Shown piece by piece: positions 1 to 8,065 of a DNA stretch of 64,000 nt. The translations under genes and the position numbers were made by a program. Source of the DNA: Micromonospora pisi (GTDB taxonomy: Bacteria > Actinomycetota > Actinomycetes > Mycobacteriales > Micromonosporaceae); contig NZ_RBKT01000001.1 of the NCBI RefSeq assembly GCF_003633685.1, forward strand, positions 1,364,001 to 1,428,000, in the 5' to 3' direction. Each line of letters starts with the position of its first letter. Positions within the stretch are counted from its first letter, which is position 1. The notes beneath the pieces were generated by a model. It was not told the DNA's origin. It was given only the letters and a program-made list of their open reading frames with translations, and did no database searches.

Positions 1-1
1 C

Positions 2-277
2 TGCGTCTGGAGCGGCTCGGACGCGACCGGGTCGATCTGCAACTGGGCCAACGCCGACGCCGACTGGTACAGCGCGCCGGTGGTGTGTTCGTGGGCGGAC
101 AACCAGGTCGTGCGGTCGGCCATGAACCGGGGTCAGAGCACCAGCTACCGGTCCGTGTTCTTCTACTCGGGAGCGAACTACACCGGAACCTACGGGTGTC
201 TCGCGCAGAACGGCGGGTTCATGAACGACATCCGGGAGACGTTGCGCTCGCACCGTTGGCGGACCAACGCGTGCTGA
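2..277 (+). CDS. Secreted I36-like protein, C-terminal part (5' end outside window)
   Basis: The frame is open from the first bases of the window and stops at TGA 275-277, so only about 91 C-terminal residues are present. They contain four cysteines and the pattern YSGANYTGTYGC near the end, with LRSHRW close to the C-terminus. Repeated Gly/Tyr/Cys blocks ending in SHRW are typical of the secreted peptidase-inhibitor I36 family of actinomycetes, which have a signal peptide (not visible here) and a beta/gamma-crystallin-like fold. The GTG at 80 is in frame but internal to the conserved block, so I do not take it as the start. Family assignment is by eye; the target is unknown. Confidence 0.5.
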   Translation, partial: CVWSGSDATGSICNWANADADWYSAPVVCSWADNQVVRSAMNRGQSTSYRSVFFYSGANYTGTYGCLAQNGGFMNDIRETLRSHRWRTNAC

Positions 278-303
278 TCGCCGCGTCGCACGGTCGGGTC
301 TGA

Positions 304-930
304 TCAGACCGCCACCCGCTGGGCCGGCACCGGTACGGTCAGGCCCCAGTGCGCCATCAGTTCGGGCGAGTCCACCCTGCTCCCGTCCGCCACCTCGTCG
401 CAGGCGATGTCGACGATCTGGTGCTTGTGCGCGAGCAGGTACGGGCGCGCGCCGACGTCGGCGTTGGCCAGCGTGGCGATGCCGGCCCAGTGTCGTCGAC
501 CGAAGAGCATCGGGTAACCGCGTAGTCCGGCGTAGGTCGCGCAGACCAGCACGTCCGGGTACGGCAGCGCGGTCACGCGACGGATCGCCACGCTGGTCAG
601 GCCAGGCATGTCCACCGGCACCACCACCACCGCCTCGATCTCCGGGTCGCTGAGCGCGTCCAGACCCATCCGCATCGAGGAACCCATGCCGGTACCCCAG
701 GACCGGTTCACCACGACCGTGGCGTCGGAGAGGTCGGCGGTGGTGCGTACCTGATCGGCTGCGGCCCCGAGGACCACCACGACCGGGTCACACCCGGCAT
801 CTCGTACGGTGTCAAGCACCTGATCCACCAGTGGCCGCTCACCCTGGTGCAGCAACGCCTCCGGGCCACCGATCCGGCGTCCCCCGCCCGCGGCGATGAT
901 CATTCCTGCGATCCGACTCAGCTGCGTCAC
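304..930 (-). CDS. MobA/MocA-like nucleotidyltransferase
   Basis: A 208-residue protein with an N-terminal nucleotide-binding loop, MIIAAGGGRRIGGPEALL, and an acidic metal site in VVVPVDMPGLT near residue 100. This is the fold of MobA/MocA molybdenum-cofactor nucleotidyltransferases, and the length fits. These enzymes transfer CMP or GMP to molybdopterin in the cytoplasm. The usual lysine of the signature (PKxL) is glutamate here, so the substrate may differ or activity may be altered. No molybdenum-cofactor genes are adjacent. The ATG at 930 begins the reading frame shortly before the loop. Confidence 0.75.
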   Translation of the reverse strand: MTQLSRIAGMIIAAGGGRRIGGPEALLHQGERPLVDQVLDTVRDAGCDPVVVVLGAAADQVRTTADLSDATVVVNRSWGTGMGSSMRMGLDALSDPEIEAVVVVPVDMPGLTSVAIRRVTALPYPDVLVCATYAGLRGYPMLFGRRHWAGIATLANADVGARPYLLAHKHQIVDIACDEVADGSRVDSPELMAHWGLTVPVPAQRVAV

Positions 931-1021
931 CTTCCGCCCGGCGTCGACCTACGTCGTACGCACACCGGACCCAACGAACGGTGAAGGCTGAGGTATCGGC
1001 ACCAAAGGGACAAAATCGCAG

Positions 1022-2707
1022 CTACGCCGCGTCAGCGTAGCAATCAACCACGGAGACGTCGACCGGAAAGCGGACCTGGCTGTCTCCGAAGAGCAGCCGC
1101 CCGGCCCGGTCAGAGGCGGCCCGCACCCGTTCCACCACCGCGTCGGCCTCCTCCTCCGGACAGTGCACGAGCACCTCGTCGTGTTGGAAGAAGACCAACT
1201 GCGCGGCGGAGCCGGCCAGCGTGCCCCGGAGTACGGCCAGCAGCGTCAGCGCCCACTCGGCGGCGGTCGCCTGGATCACGAAATTGCGGGTGAACCGGCC
1301 CCTGGAGCGGGCGACGGCGCGGGCCCGTGGCCCGAACGGATCGGTCTCCGGCCGCGACTCGACATCCACCGGCTCCCCGTCCTCGCCGACCCCGACCGAG
1401 GACGGCGGGCAGGTACGCCCGAGCCACGACCGGACCAGCCCACCCGCCTCGCCGGTGCGGGCAGCCGCCTCCACGTAACCGAAGGCGGTCGGATAGCTGC
1501 GTCGGAGTACGGCCAGCGCCGGGATCGCCGAGCCGCCGGTCTGGCCGTACATGGCGCCGAGCAGGGCCAGCTTGGCCCGCGCCCGGTCGCCGTCGAAGGC
1601 GTCCCGGGCGAGCGCCGCGTAGAGGTCACCGGCACCACCGGCGGCGGCCAGCCGGACGTCACCGGAGACCGCGGCCAGCACCCGGGGCTCCAACTGCCCG
1701 GCGTCGGCGACCACGAGCCGCCAACCCGGGTCGGCCCGGACCGCCCGGCGCACCACCTTGGGGATCTGCAACGCTCCCCCGCCCCGGGTCGCCCACCGAC
1801 CGGAGACGACGCCGCCCGGCACGTACTCCGGCCGGAACCGCCCGTCGCGCACCCAGGCGTCCCGCCAGGCCCAGCCGTGCGCGGTCCAGATCCGGTACAG
1901 CTCCTTGTACTCGAGCAGCAGCGGCACGGCGGGATGGTCCACCCCACGCAGCACCCAGGCCCGGGTGTTGGGCAGCTCGATCCCGGCCCGCGCGAACGCC
2001 CGCAGCACCTCGGCCGGCGACTCGGCGTGCAGTTGCCGGACCCCGAACGCCGCCGCGATCCGGGCCGCCAGCTCGGCCAGCCGGCGCGGCGGCCCGCCCA
2101 TCGGCGACGGCTCCCCGAGCAACTCGACCAGCAGGTCGTCGTGCACGTCCGCGCGCCAGGGCAGGCCGTCGGCACCCATCTCGGCCGCGATCAGCGCCCC
2201 GGCGGACTCGGCCGCGACCAGCAGGCGGAACCGACCCGGGTGCTCGGTGGCCTCGATCCGGGAGTGCTGGTCGGCGTAGACCGCGACCAGCGCGGCCAGG
2301 TCGGCGGTCGGGGCGTCGGAGACCGGTTCGAAGAGGGCGGCCTGACCGTTGCCCGGGGGGACCGCCGCGCGGGGGGTCGGATCGGGCGGCACCGGCGCCC
2401 CGGTCAGCCGGGCCCAGGCGGCGGCGAGCGAGCGCGGCTCGCCCCACCGGCCGGCGTGGCCGAGCAGCAGCGCCTCGGTCAGCTCGATGTCGTGACAGCG
2501 CTCCACCCGGACCCCGGCCCGGTGCAGTGCCGGGTAGGCCGACGAGGTGGCCGACCAGATCCAACGCGGGTGTTCCCGCCGTTCCCGCTCGGCGACGGCG
2601 GCGGCGAGGTCCGCGACCGGCTCGGCCGGGCCGGCCGGGCGTCCGTCCGGGTGCAGGGGCCGCCACTCGCCCCCGCCGCCCTCGTCGGGCATCACCGCCA
2701 CCAGCAC
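1022..2707 (-). CDS. PolA-like 3'-5' exonuclease/DNA polymerase
   Basis: A 561-residue protein of the short family-A polymerase type found in actinobacteria in addition to the full PolA. The C-terminal half carries a motif A variant (VADAGQLEPRVLAAVSGD), a motif B-like helix (RAKLALLGAMYGQTGG) and motif C (FFQHDEVLVHCP) with the catalytic Asp-Glu. The N-terminal part stands where the DEDD exonuclease domain lies in relatives, but I cannot see a clean set of exonuclease acids, so proofreading may be lost. Motif A has DAGQ instead of the usual DYSQ. Likely a non-essential repair polymerase; there is no 5' nuclease domain. Confidence 0.8.
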   Translation of the reverse strand: MLVAVMPDEGGGGEWRPLHPDGRPAGPAEPVADLAAAVAERERREHPRWIWSATSSAYPALHRAGVRVERCHDIELTEALLLGHAGRWGEPRSLAAAWARLTGAPVPPDPTPRAAVPPGNGQAALFEPVSDAPTADLAALVAVYADQHSRIEATEHPGRFRLLVAAESAGALIAAEMGADGLPWRADVHDDLLVELLGEPSPMGGPPRRLAELAARIAAAFGVRQLHAESPAEVLRAFARAGIELPNTRAWVLRGVDHPAVPLLLEYKELYRIWTAHGWAWRDAWVRDGRFRPEYVPGGVVSGRWATRGGGALQIPKVVRRAVRADPGWRLVVADAGQLEPRVLAAVSGDVRLAAAGGAGDLYAALARDAFDGDRARAKLALLGAMYGQTGGSAIPALAVLRRSYPTAFGYVEAAARTGEAGGLVRSWLGRTCPPSSVGVGEDGEPVDVESRPETDPFGPRARAVARSRGRFTRNFVIQATAAEWALTLLAVLRGTLAGSAAQLVFFQHDEVLVHCPEEEADAVVERVRAASDRAGRLLFGDSQVRFPVDVSVVDCYADAA

Positions 2708-2781
2708 GAACCGATTCTGCCCGGCCCCACCGACAGTCCTGATCGGTTGGGCCGGGCAGTGCGACGCGAATTACCGTACGT

Positions 2782-2832
2782 CGGTACGACTCACCTGCCG
2801 GTACGACTCACCTGCCGGTACGGCTCACTTGC
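2782..2832. repeat. Three tandem 17-bp units across the ngcG stop codon
   Basis: Units at 2782-2798, 2799-2815 and 2816-2832 share the pattern CGGTACGACTCACCTGC. The third differs at two positions and contains the ngcG stop codon (complement of TCA, 2825-2827). The other two therefore look like slippage copies of the gene's last codons placed downstream of its stop. Confidence 0.85.
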
Positions 2833-3760
2833 CGGTGCCGGCGGTCAGCCCGTTCTGGATCTGCCGCTGGAAGATCGCGTACACGATGATCATCGGCAGG
2901 ATCGCGATGGTGAGCGCGGCGAAGAGGCCGGACCAGTCCGCCTCGTATCCGGCGTTGACCGAGATGTCGGCGATGCCCTGGGTCAGCACCCACTTGTCCT
3001 TGGCATTGGAGAGCAGTACCAGCGGTAGCTGGTACTGGGCCCACTGGCCGATGATGTTGAAGATCGTCACGCTGATCATGCCGGGTTTGGCCATCGGCAG
3101 CATGACCTGGAAGAAGAGCCGGGTGTGTGACGCACCGTCGATCATCGCCGCCTCGGCCACCGAGAGCGGCAGCGTCCGGAAGAAGGCGACCAGGAAGAAG
3201 ACGGTGAACGGCAGCGAGTAGGCGGTGTAGACCAGCACCAGGCCGGTGTGCGTGTTGAGCAGGCCCAGGTTGCGCACCACGAAGAAGAGTGGCACCAGGG
3301 CCAGGAAGACCGGGAAGGCCAGTCCGGAGACGAACAGGTAGTAGATGAACCGGTTGCCCCAGAATTTGTACCGGGCCAGCACGTACGCGGCCATCGAGCC
3401 GAGCAGCATGGTGAGGAACGTGCTGCAGCCGACCACGATGACGCTGTTGAGGAAGTAACGCCCGACCCGGGCCGTGGTCCAGGCCCGGCCCCAGTTCTCC
3501 CAGCGCAGTTCGGCCGGGAGGGTCCAGGGACTGCTGAAGATCTCGGTGGTGTTCTTGAACGAGGCCAGGAAGACCCAGATGATCGGCACCACCACGATCA
3601 CGGCCCAGAAGAAGAGCGCCAGGTGGCCCATGCCGCCCAGCAGACTCACCTCGCCACGGCCGGTGCGTCGTCCGCGGCGTGCCTGCTCCACCGGCGGGAG
3701 AGGTCGAGGGTTCGGACCGTCCGGCTGGTCGGTCCTCGTCGTGGTCAGCTGTGTACCCAT
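2825..3760 (-). CDS. ngcG: Sugar ABC transporter permease NgcG-like
   Basis: A 311-residue MalG-type permease with about six membrane segments. The EAA loop that contacts the ATPase reads EAAMIDGASHTRLFFQVMLP near residue 210. It is the last gene of the substrate-binding protein/permease/permease set; its ATG shares one base with the TGA of the upstream permease, so the two are translationally coupled. By analogy with the Streptomyces NgcEFG importer it brings N-acetylglucosamine or diacetylchitobiose into the cell. No ATPase gene is present; actinomycetes usually supply a shared MsiK from elsewhere. The sugar assignment rests on the binding protein and neighbours. Confidence 0.8.
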   Translation of the reverse strand: MGTQLTTTRTDQPDGPNPRPLPPVEQARRGRRTGRGEVSLLGGMGHLALFFWAVIVVVPIIWVFLASFKNTTEIFSSPWTLPAELRWENWGRAWTTARVGRYFLNSVIVVGCSTFLTMLLGSMAAYVLARYKFWGNRFIYYLFVSGLAFPVFLALVPLFFVVRNLGLLNTHTGLVLVYTAYSLPFTVFFLVAFFRTLPLSVAEAAMIDGASHTRLFFQVMLPMAKPGMISVTIFNIIGQWAQYQLPLVLLSNAKDKWVLTQGIADISVNAGYEADWSGLFAALTIAILPMIIVYAIFQRQIQNGLTAGTGK

Positions 3761-4668
3761 CAGTACTCGACGCTTTCCCGCTTGGTTACCCGCAGCGTGA
3801 ACACTGCGAAGGTGATGGTCAGGAAGAACAGCGCCACACCCATCGCCGAGGCGTACCCGTACTTGGAGTAGGTGAAGGCGTTGCGGTAGATCTCCAGCGC
3901 CAGGACCGTGGTCGCCCCGTCCGGACCGCCGTTGTCGACCGAGAGGACCGCCACCACCGCGAACGCGTCGAACGCGGCGATGCCCAGGTAGACCCAGGCG
4001 ACCTGGAGGGTGTCCCAGAGCAGCGGCAGGGTCACCCGGAAGAAGAGCGTGACCCGGCTGGCGCCGTCCATCTCGGCGGCCTCGTAGATCTCACCCGGGA
4101 TCGAGGCGATCCCCGCCGAGAAGAGCACCACGTAGAAGCCGACCGCCTGCCAGACCAGCACCCCGAGGATCGACCAGAGCGCGATGTTCGGGTTGACCAG
4201 GAACAGGATCGGATCCAGCCCGATCTTCATCAGTACGCCGTTGATCAGGCCGGACTCGTTCGGCCGGTAGACCGTCTGGAACAGCACCGCGATGATCGCC
4301 ACGGCGAGGACCTGGGGAAAGAAGAACACCACCCGGTAGAACTTCGAACCCCAGACCCCCGTCCGCTGGCCGCCGCTGCTCTTGCCCGCCACGTTGAGCA
4401 TGAACGAGAAGAACAGGGCGATGGCGATCGTGATCAGCGGCAGGGCGATCAGCAGTACCAGGTGATGCTGGATCGCCTGCCAGAAGCGGTGGTCCTCGAC
4501 CAACTGTCGATAGTTGTCGAAGCCCACCCACTGCGGGGCGGACAATCCCCTCCAGTTGGTCATCGAGATCTGGAACGCCTGGGCGTACGGGGCGATCACG
4601 AAGACCGAATACAACAGCACCGGAGCGGCCAGGAAGCCGATCACGAATGGGTACTTGCCGTGCCGCAT
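3760..4668 (-). CDS. ngcF: Sugar ABC transporter permease NgcF-like
   Basis: A 302-residue MalF-type permease. Hydrophobic segments begin with FVIGFLAAPVLLYSVFVIAPYA at the N-terminus, and the EAA loop (EAAEMDGASRVTLFFRVTLP) lies near residue 195. It forms the membrane channel as a heterodimer with the coupled downstream permease. It lies 14 bp after the binding-protein gene in the same orientation. Length and order match ngcEFG of Streptomyces. The exact sugar cannot be read from a permease alone. Confidence 0.8.
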   Translation of the reverse strand: MRHGKYPFVIGFLAAPVLLYSVFVIAPYAQAFQISMTNWRGLSAPQWVGFDNYRQLVEDHRFWQAIQHHLVLLIALPLITIAIALFFSFMLNVAGKSSGGQRTGVWGSKFYRVVFFFPQVLAVAIIAVLFQTVYRPNESGLINGVLMKIGLDPILFLVNPNIALWSILGVLVWQAVGFYVVLFSAGIASIPGEIYEAAEMDGASRVTLFFRVTLPLLWDTLQVAWVYLGIAAFDAFAVVAVLSVDNGGPDGATTVLALEIYRNAFTYSKYGYASAMGVALFFLTITFAVFTLRVTKRESVEY

Positions 4669-4682
4669 GACCTACGCTCCGA

Positions 4683-6116
4683 TCAGCGCTTGAACTTGGT
4701 GACGGACGAGTCGGCCTTGATCGCGTCGGCCTTCTTCTGGATCCGCTCGCAGAAGGCGTCGGCCTTGATGCGGCCGAACATCAGCTCGTTCGTCGCGGTA
4801 CGGGCCTCGGTGTCCAGCTCCTTGTACCAGCCGTCGAAGAAGAGGTTCACCACGTTCTGGCCGGCGGCGGCGAGCGCCCCCTGCGAGCTGGCCACACCGG
4901 GCGGGAACGCGTACCCGGAGGAGGCGGCGGTGACCACCGTGGCGGACTTGACCACGTTGGTGAAGCCCTTGGCGCCCTCGACGGAGAGCATCTGGCGCAT
5001 GTACTCCATGGCGCCGCGCGGGTTCTTGCTCTTGGCCGAGACGAAGTAGCCCTCGGCCGCGGTGGCGCGGACCGTACCGACCGGCAGCTTGTCCGAGGCG
5101 GTCAGGCTCGGGATCGGCAGCATTTGGTACTCGAAGCCGGGCGGGGTGTCCTTGGCCTGCTCGTTCTCCAGCCAGTCACCGCTGGGGTAGAAGCCGACCT
5201 TGTACTGGTTCTGGAGCAGCTGGACGTCGGTGTGCTTCAGCCCCTCGAAGCTCTTGTCGATGTACTTGGCGCCGATCTCGGCCCAGGCCGCCGCGGCCTG
5301 CTTGACCGGCTCCGCCGTCCAGGCGCCCGGCTCCAGGTTGTCGATGTTCTTCAGCACCTCCGGCCCGCCGATCTTGGCGGCGTGGGTGAGGATCACGTTC
5401 CACATGTAGTACGCCGCGTTCGCGCCCGCGTACCCGAAGGGGGTGACGCCCTTGGCCTTGATCTTGTCGAGCAGGGCGACGAACTCGTCCCAGGTCTTGG
5501 CGGGGGCCCAGCCGTTGTCCTTGAACAGCTTGCCGGAGTGCCAGAGGCCGAAGACGGTGGAGACGTAGTAGAGCACGTACGGCTTGCCGTTGAAGGAACC
5601 CACGTCGATGGTGCCGGGGACCACCGTGTCGCGGACCTTCTTCGACGGGTCGTCGACCGACGGCGCGTCCCAGAGGTCGGTCAGGTCCTGGAGCTGACCA
5701 TCGGCGACCAGGGCGCCGAAGTCCAGCGACTTCTCGCCGGAGTTGTTGACGAACTCCGGCGGGGTGCCGGCCGCGAACCGGGGCTGGAGCACGGTGGAGA
5801 TGGCCTGGCTGGCCTCGTGCTTGATCTCCGCCTTCGGGAACTTCTTCTTGTAGAGCGGCTCGTGCACGTCGGTGGCGTACTTGTCGCCGTAGCCGCCGTT
5901 GAAGATGATCACCTCGAGCGCGGCGTCCTCCTTGACACCGAAGGGGTTCTCGGCGGTCTTGGTGCCCTCGCTCTGCTCCTGGGTCTCGCCGTCACCGCCG
6001 GTGGCGCAGGCGCTGAGCAGACCCGCGGCCGGCACCGCGAGCAGGCCGGCCGCCGCCGCCCGCTGCAGGACGATGCGGCGGGTGAGATCCGACGGGCTGT
6101 CGGGGGTTACAGACAT
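4683..6116 (-). CDS. ngcE: N-acetylglucosamine/chitobiose-binding lipoprotein NgcE-like
   Basis: The solute-binding component of the importer, about 477 residues. The N-terminus has a twin-arginine-like stretch (LTRRIVLQRAAAAG) followed by the lipobox LLSAC, so it is probably exported and lipid-anchored. The rest is a family-1 solute-binding protein starting LEVIIFNGGYGDKY, with aromatic residues (YYMWN, FFDGWYKEL) suited to sugar stacking. I chose ATG 6116 because GAGGAG lies about six bases upstream; an in-frame ATG at 6149 would add 11 residues without such a site. NgcE identity is by recognition of this conserved type and is supported by the neighbouring SIS, RpiR and kinase genes. Confidence 0.8.
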   Translation of the reverse strand: MSVTPDSPSDLTRRIVLQRAAAAGLLAVPAAGLLSACATGGDGETQEQSEGTKTAENPFGVKEDAALEVIIFNGGYGDKYATDVHEPLYKKKFPKAEIKHEASQAISTVLQPRFAAGTPPEFVNNSGEKSLDFGALVADGQLQDLTDLWDAPSVDDPSKKVRDTVVPGTIDVGSFNGKPYVLYYVSTVFGLWHSGKLFKDNGWAPAKTWDEFVALLDKIKAKGVTPFGYAGANAAYYMWNVILTHAAKIGGPEVLKNIDNLEPGAWTAEPVKQAAAAWAEIGAKYIDKSFEGLKHTDVQLLQNQYKVGFYPSGDWLENEQAKDTPPGFEYQMLPIPSLTASDKLPVGTVRATAAEGYFVSAKSKNPRGAMEYMRQMLSVEGAKGFTNVVKSATVVTAASSGYAFPPGVASSQGALAAAGQNVVNLFFDGWYKELDTEARTATNELMFGRIKADAFCERIQKKADAIKADSSVTKFKR

Positions 6117-6161
6117 CTTCGTCTCCTCGGTTGGTTTCGTCGTCGCCACAAAAGGTCGGGG

Positions 6162-6911
6162 TCAGGCGGTCCGCCGGATACGCCCGGCGTACCGCGACTC
6201 CAGGGCGGTGTTGTGCTCGTCCCCGCCGGGGACGTTCGTGGATCGGTAAATTGGGGGTACCTCTCCCACGACGTGGAACCGTCGCACGACCTCAGCGGTC
6301 AACAGCTGCGCCAGCAGCGTGGTGGTGACCGAGGAGACCGCACAGACCGCGCCGCCGCCGTCCAGCGGCAGCAGTGCGTCACCGTACGGCGCGCCATTGT
6401 CCAGCACGACGTCGGCGATGTCGGCGAGCCGTTGGCCCGACGGGTGCCGTGGGGCCACCCGTGCGGTGTGCTCGACCGAGGTGACCGCGATCAGGTCGTG
6501 ACCGCGTTCTTTCACCAGCCTCGCCAACTCCACGATCGAGCCGTTGATGCCGGACTGGGACGCCACCACGAACACGTCGCGGGGCTGCGGCGCCGCGAGC
6601 GCGTAGATCTGGTGGGCGATGGTGGGGTCGCGTTCGAGTTTGGGGTCACCGAGCACCTCCGGCGACGCGTCGCCGTAGAGCACCAGGTCACGCAGGGAGA
6701 GCTGGTTGGTCGGGACCAGGCCACCGGCGCGGGCGACCAGTTCGGCCGCGAACGCCCCGGAGTGGCCGGCGCCGAACGCCTGGAGCACGCCGCCGGCGCG
6801 CAGGCTGGCGGTGATCAGGTCGGCGGCTCGCCCCACCCCGTCGGCGGAGGTGTCGAGCAGCCGGTCGAGCACCGGGCGGACCGCCTCGGCGTACCCCTGC
6901 ATGCTGATCAT
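6162..6911 (-). CDS. SIS-domain phosphosugar-binding protein
   Basis: A 249-residue single SIS domain protein. The phosphosugar-binding segments are visible as FGAGHSGAFAAELVARAGG near residue 45 and VASQSGINGSIVELA near residue 118. Proteins of this type (uncharacterised phosphosugar-binding, COG4821-like) accompany amino-sugar uptake genes and may isomerise or sense N-acetylglucosamine 6-phosphate. Its start overlaps the stop of the RpiR gene by ATGA, and ngcE follows, so regulator, SIS protein and transporter form one transcription unit. The reaction is not known; it could also be an etherase-like enzyme. Confidence 0.75.
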   Translation of the reverse strand: MISMQGYAEAVRPVLDRLLDTSADGVGRAADLITASLRAGGVLQAFGAGHSGAFAAELVARAGGLVPTNQLSLRDLVLYGDASPEVLGDPKLERDPTIAHQIYALAAPQPRDVFVVASQSGINGSIVELARLVKERGHDLIAVTSVEHTARVAPRHPSGQRLADIADVVLDNGAPYGDALLPLDGGGAVCAVSSVTTTLLAQLLTAEVVRRFHVVGEVPPIYRSTNVPGGDEHNTALESRYAGRIRRTA

Positions 6912-7873
6912 CCCCGTACCTCCTTCGCGGCCTTGTGTCCGCCGACGGCCCGCGCGGTCCGCTGGAACGCCGAGTGGGCCCGGTCGTGGGTCCGTTGCGC
7001 CACCGCGATGTAGAGCAGGTCCAGGACGACCAGTTGGGGGTGGCGCGCGGAGAGCGCGTCCGGCCGGAAGGTGGTCGCCTGACTGGCGGTGAGCAGCACG
7101 ATGTCGGCGAGTTCGGCCAGTGGTGAGCGGGGGAAGCTGGTCAGCGCGATCGTGGTGGCGCCGTGGCTGCCCGCCTCGGCGAGCATCTCGATCGTCTCCC
7201 GGGTCTCACCGGTGTGTGAGATGCCGAGCGCGACGTCGCCGTCGCGCAGCAGCGCCGCACTGGCCAGACCCTCGTGTACGTCGTGCCAGGACCACGCGGC
7301 GACGCCGATGCGGTGCAGGCTGAACTGCATCTCGGCGCCGACCAGTGCGCTGCCGCTGGCGCCGAAGATGTTCACCCGCGACGCCGCCGCGACCGCCTCG
7401 GCGGCCCGCTCGACCTCCCGCAGGTCGAGCAGGGTGGCGGTGTCGTGCATGGCCCGGGTGTCGGCGGCCATGATCTGGCCGAGCACCCGTTCCAGCGGGT
7501 CGCCGGGTTGGATCTCCCGGCCGATGTCGACGGTCCAGCCGGCCGACCGGGCCCGGCCGGTCTCCGCCGCGATGCCCAGCCTCAGGTCGGCGTAGCCTTC
7601 GAAGCCCATCGCGCGGCAGAACCGGGTTACCGTGGCCGGTGAGGTGCCGCTGCGTTCGGCGAGTTCGACGATGGTGGAGCGGGCGGCGGTCGCCGGGTCG
7701 GCGAGCACCTGTTCGGCGACGCGTTGCAGGGCGCCGGTGAACTCCGGCAGCCGGGCGCGGACACGTACCAGGACGCTGTCGCTCGGGGAGAGTCCGGCGG
7801 CGAGTCGCCGGTCGAACGCCTCGGCGTCGACCACCGCGGTTCGCGCGGCGGTATCCACCTCGTGATCGACCAT
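6908..7873 (-). CDS. MurR/RpiR-family transcriptional regulator
   Basis: A 321-residue protein with an N-terminal winged helix (LAERSGTSPATVTRFCRAMGF, about residues 65-85) and a C-terminal SIS domain (VNIFGASGSALVGAEM, about 165-180; LGISHTGETRET, about 215-226) that binds a phosphosugar effector. It heads the minus-strand operon of the SIS protein and ngcEFG and faces a sugar kinase, so it most likely represses or activates this locus in response to an amino-sugar phosphate. An AT-rich palindrome lies just upstream of its start and is a probable autoregulatory site. Confidence 0.85.
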   Translation of the reverse strand: MVDHEVDTAARTAVVDAEAFDRRLAAGLSPSDSVLVRVRARLPEFTGALQRVAEQVLADPATAARSTIVELAERSGTSPATVTRFCRAMGFEGYADLRLGIAAETGRARSAGWTVDIGREIQPGDPLERVLGQIMAADTRAMHDTATLLDLREVERAAEAVAAASRVNIFGASGSALVGAEMQFSLHRIGVAAWSWHDVHEGLASAALLRDGDVALGISHTGETRETIEMLAEAGSHGATTIALTSFPRSPLAELADIVLLTASQATTFRPDALSARHPQLVVLDLLYIAVAQRTHDRAHSAFQRTARAVGGHKAAKEVRG

Positions 7874-7893
7874 GTGAACGCCTTCCGGAAAGA

Positions 7894-7929
7894 GTGTTAA
7901 CTGTTAGTGGTAAAAGTTCTTACTAACAC
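7894..7929. promoter_or_regulatory. Operator-like inverted repeat between RpiR and kinase genes
   Basis: TGTTAGT (7902-7908) and ACTAACA (7922-7928) are perfect inverted arms with a 13-base AT-rich spacer; GTGTTA (7894-7899) also pairs with TAACAC (7924-7929). It lies in the divergent intergenic region, about 20 bp upstream of the RpiR start. RpiR proteins bind palindromes of this size. The assignment is inferred from position and symmetry. Confidence 0.55.
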
Positions 7930-8065
7930 CCCCTCTGTGTCAAGGCTGTGGGCGAAGTTTTCAAACCGTTACCTCCGGTCGATGCCCCACCCCACCGCCG
8001 GCACTCGCCCCCGACACCCCCATCGAGCAGCATGAACGCCACCACACCGACCACCTGGAGGGCAC

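Noticed and set aside
1163-3028. Long plus-strand open frame opposite the polymerase gene
   Set aside because: Arg/Pro/Gly-rich low-complexity translation, no family features; an antisense shadow of a high-GC gene.
5124-7013. Plus-strand open frame of about 630 codons across ngcE and the SIS gene
   Set aside because: Runs antisense through several real genes with no recognisable motif; explained by GC-rich third positions.
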